Positions 12,141 to 15,588 of a DNA stretch of 15,588 nt are shown here, piece after piece (within the stretch, counting starts at the first letter, position 1; each line of letters opens with the position of its first letter). The notes below the pieces were generated by a model. The model worked only from the letters and a program-made list of their open reading frames with translations. It had not been told where the DNA came from and did no database searches. The stretch spans positions 1 to 15,588 of the forward strand of contig JASKZW010000157.1 in assembly GCA_030147425.1 (NCBI GenBank). Reading direction: 5' to 3'. Both the position numbers and the translations under genes were made by a program. Origin of the DNA: Tissierellales bacterium (GTDB taxonomy: Bacteria > Bacillota_A > Clostridia > Tissierellales > JASKZW01).

Positions 12141-12929
12141 ATGAACATTGAACAGTTACGTATTGGAGTTGAAGAAGAAGTCATTCGTTTTCATGAAAAG
12201 CACGAAACAGAAGTAGCAGAGTTAGAGAAAAATTATGAAAAGTTGAACCTTCTCATCGAAGAAGGTAAGAAAAAAGAGGATGTCCAACAAATCTTCAACG
12301 AATCATTCCTCATCAGTAGTGGGGAAATGTATAACGATAAAGTTGAAGAGATGATGGAATATGTAGAATCAGGCGAACTTCACTCTCTTGAATCTTACGG
12401 TATTGATAATGCGACCGAAGTGGACAGTAATACACTAGAAAGTTTAGTGCATGATGCTGCAGCTGAACTAATCACGAAATTTACTTCTGATTTTTCTCGT
12501 GATATTCGTCGCCTTTCTGAAAAATATGGTTTAATACCGACAATACAAGATAATGGAGCAGATACCGACTTAGTTATTCGCTTTACTCCAAACGAAAACA
12601 TTCCTGGAGTTATGTTGGCTTATCAGGTAATAACTAAAGAAGATAGCGAACATACAGCTGACTTTGAAAAAGAAGTGATTGAAGCATATGGTTTATCTTT
12701 CGATTTCCCTGAAGCACCTCTTACACAAGAGAATTTGAATCACTTCATGGATGCATATAAAAAGACATATATGCTGAATATATCGCTTACGACAGCTCGA
12801 AAAGACCTTCAGACAAGCATTAGCTTTTTAGAGGACGTAGAAAAACTCAATAGATATTTAACAATGTTTCAGTATGATTTCTACGGAAAGTATTGGGAAT
12901 ATCAAGCAAATGGTATTTTTCTCGTTTGA
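12141..12929 (+). CDS. Family A hypothetical protein, 262 aa
   Basis: The start ATGAACATTGAA follows AAAGGAGAATGAATA. Closest to the 10113 protein: TEVAELEKNYEKLNLLIEE at 23-41, LESYGI at 83-88, PTIQDNG, FDFPEAPLTQEN and a C-terminal FLEDVEKLNRYL helix. The DNA matches 10113 perfectly in short blocks (37 nt at 12697-12733) inside otherwise diverged sequence, suggesting gene conversion. Acidic, helix-rich, no export signal. Own promoter at 12067-12095 and terminator at 12942-12973. Function unknown. Confidence 0.88.
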   Translation: MNIEQLRIGVEEEVIRFHEKHETEVAELEKNYEKLNLLIEEGKKKEDVQQIFNESFLISSGEMYNDKVEEMMEYVESGELHSLESYGIDNATEVDSNTLESLVHDAAAELITKFTSDFSRDIRRLSEKYGLIPTIQDNGADTDLVIRFTPNENIPGVMLAYQVITKEDSEHTADFEKEVIEAYGLSFDFPEAPLTQENLNHFMDAYKKTYMLNISLTTARKDLQTSISFLEDVEKLNRYLTMFQYDFYGKYWEYQANGIFLV

Positions 12930-12941
12930 TTTAAAAAAGAA

Positions 12942-12973
12942 AAAGAGTGTAGCGTAACCGCTGCGCTCTTTTT
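12942..12973 (+). terminator. Array-type terminator
   Basis: AGAGTGTAGCG (12944-12954), TAAC, CGCTGCGCTCT (12959-12969), T5. Identical arms to those at 9031 and 10888. Confidence 0.92.
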
Positions 12974-13000
12974 GGTTTTCTACTTATTCACCCTATTTTT

Positions 13001-13029
13001 ATATAATTCCACGCAGTGGTTCCAATAAT
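13001..13029 (+). promoter_or_regulatory. Array-type promoter for the 13079 gene
   Basis: ATATAA (13001-13006), 17-bp spacer with CGCAGTGG, AATAAT (13024-13029), then a leader with ATACAAAAGAACAA. It lacks the long upstream direct repeat. Confidence 0.58.
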
Positions 13030-13078
13030 AGGTATGGACGAATACAAAAGAACAATGATAAAAAAAGGAGAGTTAAAA

Positions 13079-13594
13079 ATGAGTATAATTGTTAATCGAC
13101 CTGAAGCACAGTTGAAAAAAATAACGTTTCATCACTTAGAAGGACAACCGACTGCTTTTGCTCATGTAACTAAACGGGCAAAACACATGATTTATAACTT
13201 GGTGATTTTCGACCCTGAAACAAAAAAGGTAGTGTTAGGTGGTAGTTTTGGCGAAATCATCAGTCATGCAGATGTAAAGATTGATTCATTCGGTTCAACG
13301 AAAAAAATCCTAAACAAACATGAATTTGATTTAGGAAATAAAGATATATTTCTTTTTCACTCTGAATGGGGACATATGATTCCAGATGAACATTATGCAC
13401 TTGATGTGCATATCCCTATCACGTATTTCAGTGATATAGAGATAACCACAACAACGTGTAAAGTATACGATGATAAAGAAAAGAAAAAAATTGAAGCTGA
13501 CACCGAAGCTCACCTATATTACAAAGATGAGAACGGAAACACTTCTAAACTAGGAACTATATATCATAGTTCAAAGGAATTTGAACTTTTTTAA
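13079..13594 (+). CDS. Family C hypothetical protein, 171 aa
   Basis: The frame is open from an ATG at 13016, but that lies upstream of the promoter -10 box. ATG at 13079 with AAAAAAGGAGAGTTAAAA is the real start. The N-terminus MSIIVNRPEAQLKKITF matches the gene at 15500 (MSLIINQPEAQLRKVSF), so the two form a third paralogous family. The body alternates short hydrophobic strands (MIYNLVIFD, KVVLGGSFG, IEITTTTCKVY), suggesting a compact beta-rich fold, unlike helical families A and B. No signal peptide. Its array-type promoter and terminator suggest it is expressed with the MNIE genes. Function unknown. Confidence 0.86.
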   Translation: MSIIVNRPEAQLKKITFHHLEGQPTAFAHVTKRAKHMIYNLVIFDPETKKVVLGGSFGEIISHADVKIDSFGSTKKILNKHEFDLGNKDIFLFHSEWGHMIPDEHYALDVHIPITYFSDIEITTTTCKVYDDKEKKKIEADTEAHLYYKDENGNTSKLGTIYHSSKEFELF

Positions 13595-13615
13595 ACGGAG
13601 TTTGAACTTTTTTAA
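13580..13615 (+). repeat. Direct duplication of the 3' end of the 13079 gene
   Basis: TTTGAACTTTTTTAA occurs at 13580-13594, where it encodes the last residues and stop, and again at 13601-13615, just before the terminator. The 21-bp period looks like a small tandem duplication. Confidence 0.8.
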
Positions 13616-13645
13616 GAGTGTAGCGTACCCGCTGCGCTCTTTTTT
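13615..13645 (+). terminator. Array-type terminator
   Basis: AGAGTGTAGCG (13615-13625), TACC, CGCTGCGCTCT (13630-13640), T-run to 13645. Confidence 0.92.
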
Positions 13646-13686
13646 GTTGTCCTTCTCTTTTATGGTTGGTTTACGCTCGTGTCACT

Positions 13687-13774
13687 CATGTAGAGGTTGT
13701 TCAGACACTTCCTCGTATCTTTTCTCTATCTCTCTATCTTTCGCTATAAACGAGCGCAGCGGTCGTAATAATAG
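13687..13774 (+). repeat. Upstream direct repeat, copy 3
   Basis: Begins CATGTAGAGGTTG and continues TTCAGACACTTCCTCGTATC, then repeated CTCTATC words to the promoter core. Closest to the copy at 10965-11054. Confidence 0.75.
13744..13772 (+). promoter_or_regulatory. Array-type promoter for the 13820 gene
   Basis: CTATAA (13744-13749), 17-bp spacer with GAGCGCAGCGGT (13752-13763), AATAAT (13767-13772). Confidence 0.72.
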
Positions 13775-13819
13775 CTCTGTATTTATAAAAAAGACGAAAG
13801 ATAAAAAGGAGAATGATTA

Positions 13820-15316
13820 ATGAATATCGAAGACTTTAAGCAGCTAACGAAAGAGGAAGTACCCCATTACGAACAGCGACTTCATCAATACGCAAGTAGC
13901 GAGGAAGTAAAACAAGTCATGGAGAAGGTATTGAACAAACGACTTCAACAGTACCTTTCAGACGTTCCGAAAGAAAAATTCACGGAATTTGTGAGTGCTG
14001 TTTATAACATGGGAGAAGAAGATTACAAAGAGTTAGAGTATCTATTCTCAATGAAGTTAGATTATAGTTTCTACCCTTACCAACCTGTTGAAATAGGTAT
14101 ACCTAACATAGATGAAGCTATACTCACAGACTTAGTGAATAACACGAGCGACCTTGTGTTTAAAAAGTTATTAGTCGGGGTTACTTATGAGGAATTTATA
14201 AGTTCGATGATGGAAAAATATATTTCTGTTGCGATGAAAGCAAACCAACGACTTTTAACAGAGTACGAAAAGTATATTCTAAATATTTCTGATTCTGTAC
14301 AACCTGTAACACTACCAGACATTCGAATAATCAATAGCGGGGAGGAAGTACACTTTTCATTTGAAGGTATCTCTCAAAAGGAAAGAGAACCTGAAGAAAA
14401 ACTTCCTCATTACATTCTCTCACCTAATCGTAAGTGTCTTTACGGTGTATTATTATATGTACAAATTGCTGGAATTGAGTTACCAAAAGGGACAGAGTTG
14501 TTGAAACGATTAGATATTGGAAAATACAGTAATCGTATTTTCAAACGTATTCAATCTTACGAAAAAAACTTCATCAAACTATTGTCGCAGTTAATCAAAG
14601 AGGTTGATACCACACTAGAATTAAGAGAAACAATACTCGATAAACATGAAGATACTATCAATGAAATGGATAAGCTCTATCATTCAATTATTGAAAAGTC
14701 GGAAAAACTACCTCGAATCGTTACCCTAAAACTACCTGAAGTAGCCTATGATTTGATGCCACTTCTTGAAAAAGAGTTGGAAGGTACAGAGGAGGAACTT
14801 AAAGTAGGATGGGAGCAATTCCAATCGTTCGCAGATGCTGAACTTTCCTATTTTAAAGAGTGGTTAACAAACCATCCTAATGCTGAACTTAAACCTCATG
14901 GCATTGCACCTTACGCAGAAAAATTCAGCTATACTTTCTCATTACCTAGATGGGATGTAAGAGAGTTATTTAGAACAATTACAGGTGGTTATCTTGAAGG
15001 GTTTTACAACTTACTTTCAACGCAAGTATCTGTACTTTTAGAAACGGACACACTCGAAAAGTTCGTTGAACATAATGACCCTATCAAAAAGATATTAGCT
15101 TATGATAAAGAAGAATACTTCGCCGATTTAGAAATTAAATTGGAGGAGCTACTACGTGATTTAAAGGAAATAGATGAGTTTATAAGTGATGCGTTAATTA
15201 TCAATGATTACATCGAAACTTTTAAAGAAAGTGCGTGCGAGAAATTCTTACGCTATTTAGAATTAGAGGACTATCTATATCTAGTAGACGAAATCAAACG
15301 AAAGAATACTGATTAA
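13820..15316 (+). CDS. Family B protein with extra C-terminal domain, probable B+A fusion, 498 aa
   Basis: The start ATGAATATCGAA follows AAAAGGAGAATGATTA. Residues 1-267 align with the whole 11102 protein (EEVKQVMEKVLNKRLQQYL at 28-46, VPKEKF, TYEEFI, ANQRLLTEY, LPDIR, NRKCLYG). The remaining 230 residues begin with a charged helix (DTINEMDKLYHSIIEKS) and include a FSYTFSLP strand and a C-terminal helix region (ELLRDLKEIDEFI...FLRYLELEDYL). These occur in the same order as matching elements of family A, but identity is weak. I infer a fusion of the two partners that alternate as separate genes upstream. No export or membrane signal. Own promoter (13744-13772) and terminator (15324-15354). 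Function unknown. Confidence 0.88.
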   Translation: MNIEDFKQLTKEEVPHYEQRLHQYASSEEVKQVMEKVLNKRLQQYLSDVPKEKFTEFVSAVYNMGEEDYKELEYLFSMKLDYSFYPYQPVEIGIPNIDEAILTDLVNNTSDLVFKKLLVGVTYEEFISSMMEKYISVAMKANQRLLTEYEKYILNISDSVQPVTLPDIRIINSGEEVHFSFEGISQKEREPEEKLPHYILSPNRKCLYGVLLYVQIAGIELPKGTELLKRLDIGKYSNRIFKRIQSYEKNFIKLLSQLIKEVDTTLELRETILDKHEDTINEMDKLYHSIIEKSEKLPRIVTLKLPEVAYDLMPLLEKELEGTEEELKVGWEQFQSFADAELSYFKEWLTNHPNAELKPHGIAPYAEKFSYTFSLPRWDVRELFRTITGGYLEGFYNLLSTQVSVLLETDTLEKFVEHNDPIKKILAYDKEEYFADLEIKLEELLRDLKEIDEFISDALIINDYIETFKESACEKFLRYLELEDYLYLVDEIKRKNTD

Positions 15317-15323
15317 TAAGAAG

Positions 15324-15354
15324 AGAGTGTAGCGTACCTGCTGCGCTCTTTTTT
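15324..15354 (+). terminator. Array-type terminator
   Basis: AGAGTGTAGCG (15324-15334), TACC, TGCTGCGCTCT (15339-15349), T-run to 15354. One closing pair near the loop is a G-U wobble here. Confidence 0.9.
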
Positions 15355-15378
15355 GTGTTTTACAGGTGTATTCCTCGT

Positions 15379-15456
15379 TATAAGGTCACTTAGATACTTA
15401 TTCATATCCTTTATCTGTTTTTTTACTATAAACAAGCGCAGCGGTCGTAATAATAG
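15379..15456 (+). repeat. Upstream direct repeat, diverged copy 4
   Basis: TTATAAGGTCACTTAGATACTTATTC-like sequence to the promoter core. It has the same layout as the three other copies but many substitutions. Confidence 0.55.
15426..15454 (+). promoter_or_regulatory. Array-type promoter for the 15500 gene
   Basis: CTATAA (15426-15431), 17-bp spacer with AAGCGCAGCGGT, AATAAT (15449-15454), then CATAAAAAAGAACAAAG. Confidence 0.72.
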
Positions 15457-15499
15457 ATACGTATTCATAAAAAAGAACAAAGTTAAAGGAGAATGAACA

Positions 15500-15588
15500 A
15501 TGAGCTTAATTATCAATCAACCTGAAGCACAGTTACGCAAAGTATCATTTGGTTATGCCCATTATTTTGCGTATCAAACAAAGCGCAC
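15500..15588 (+). CDS. Family C hypothetical protein, N-terminal 29 aa (cut by window end)
   Basis: ATG at 15500 follows AAAGGAGAATGAACA, the standard array leader. The visible N-terminus, MSLIINQPEAQLRKVSF, matches the start of the 13079 protein, then FAYQTKR matches FAHVTKR, so this is a second family C member. It uses the MNIE-type leader although its own protein does not start MNIE, which shows that the leader and the N-terminal residues are separable modules. Confidence 0.8.
   Translation, partial: MSLIINQPEAQLRKVSFGYAHYFAYQTKR

Noticed and set aside
13079..13594. Tellurite-resistance TerD-like protein
   Set aside because: Beta-rich with a similar size, but the characteristic TerD Asp-rich calcium-binding pattern is not present.
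13581..13820. 79-aa + strand ORF rich in Phe and Ser
   Set aside because: It spans the array terminator, the direct repeat and the promoter, so it is regulatory DNA read as protein.
8225..15588. CRISPR-like or integron-like array
   Set aside because: Repeats are promoter, leader and terminator DNA spaced about 1 kb apart with genes between them. There are no short spacers, no integrase gene and no attC-type sites.
1..15588. tRNA or rRNA genes
   Set aside because: No cloverleaf with a T-loop GTTCRA-type sequence and CCA-acceptor stem, and no conserved rRNA segment, was seen on either strand.

Overview
The window is AT-rich Bacillota-like DNA, probably from a large Bacillus-type plasmid or phage-like replicon. 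The basis is purine-rich GGAG ribosome sites, hairpin plus T-run terminators, low-GC codon use and an IS200/IS605 element with TnpA and TnpB. No housekeeping, replication, virion or RNA gene fixes the host, so plasmid versus large phage stays open. Apart from the insertion sequence, all genes read on the + strand.

The dominant structure is a series of small, mostly single-gene transcription units encoding acidic, mainly helical proteins I cannot assign to a named family. Most units share one layout. A promoter with an unusual -35 box (CTATAA/CTATAT and near variants) lies 16-17 bp from AATAAT/AACAAT. A short leader carrying ATAAAAAAGAACAAAG and AAAGGAGAATGA follows, then an ORF starting ATGAAYATTGA (Met-Asn-Ile-Glu), then a terminator usually built from one conserved stem (AGAGTGTAGCG / CGCTGCGCTCT). 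A 12-nt piece of the terminator recurs inverted inside the next promoter.

Region by region. 1-2466: the tail of one gene and three hypothetical genes. 2467-4449: a stretch without MNIE units, holding a candidate structured RNA with a terminator, a gene with a possible papain-like Cys/His pair (3084-3947), and a hairpin-rich spacer. 4450-5776: two MNIE genes, the first apparently frameshifted at an A7 run. 5777-6210: a spacer and an orphaned MNIE-type promoter and leader. 6211-8221: an IS608-like IS200/IS605 element on the minus strand (tnpA, a small unrecognised ORF, tnpB, probable omega RNA). It sits exactly between that promoter/RBS and the start codon of the gene at 8225. 8225-15588: paralogues alternating between two families: A (8225, 10113, 12141) and B (9173, 11102), then an apparent B+A fusion (13820). 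A third family, C (13079, 15500), is interspersed.

The repeated regulatory modules, alternating paralogues, patches of near-identical DNA between paralogues and the fusion suggest an expanding, recombining set of co-regulated accessory genes. Their function is unknown. The main candidate for something undescribed is this modular MNIE array with its non-canonical promoter class. Secondary candidates are the small IS-encoded ORF and the way the IS end restores a GGAG in front of the gene it split.
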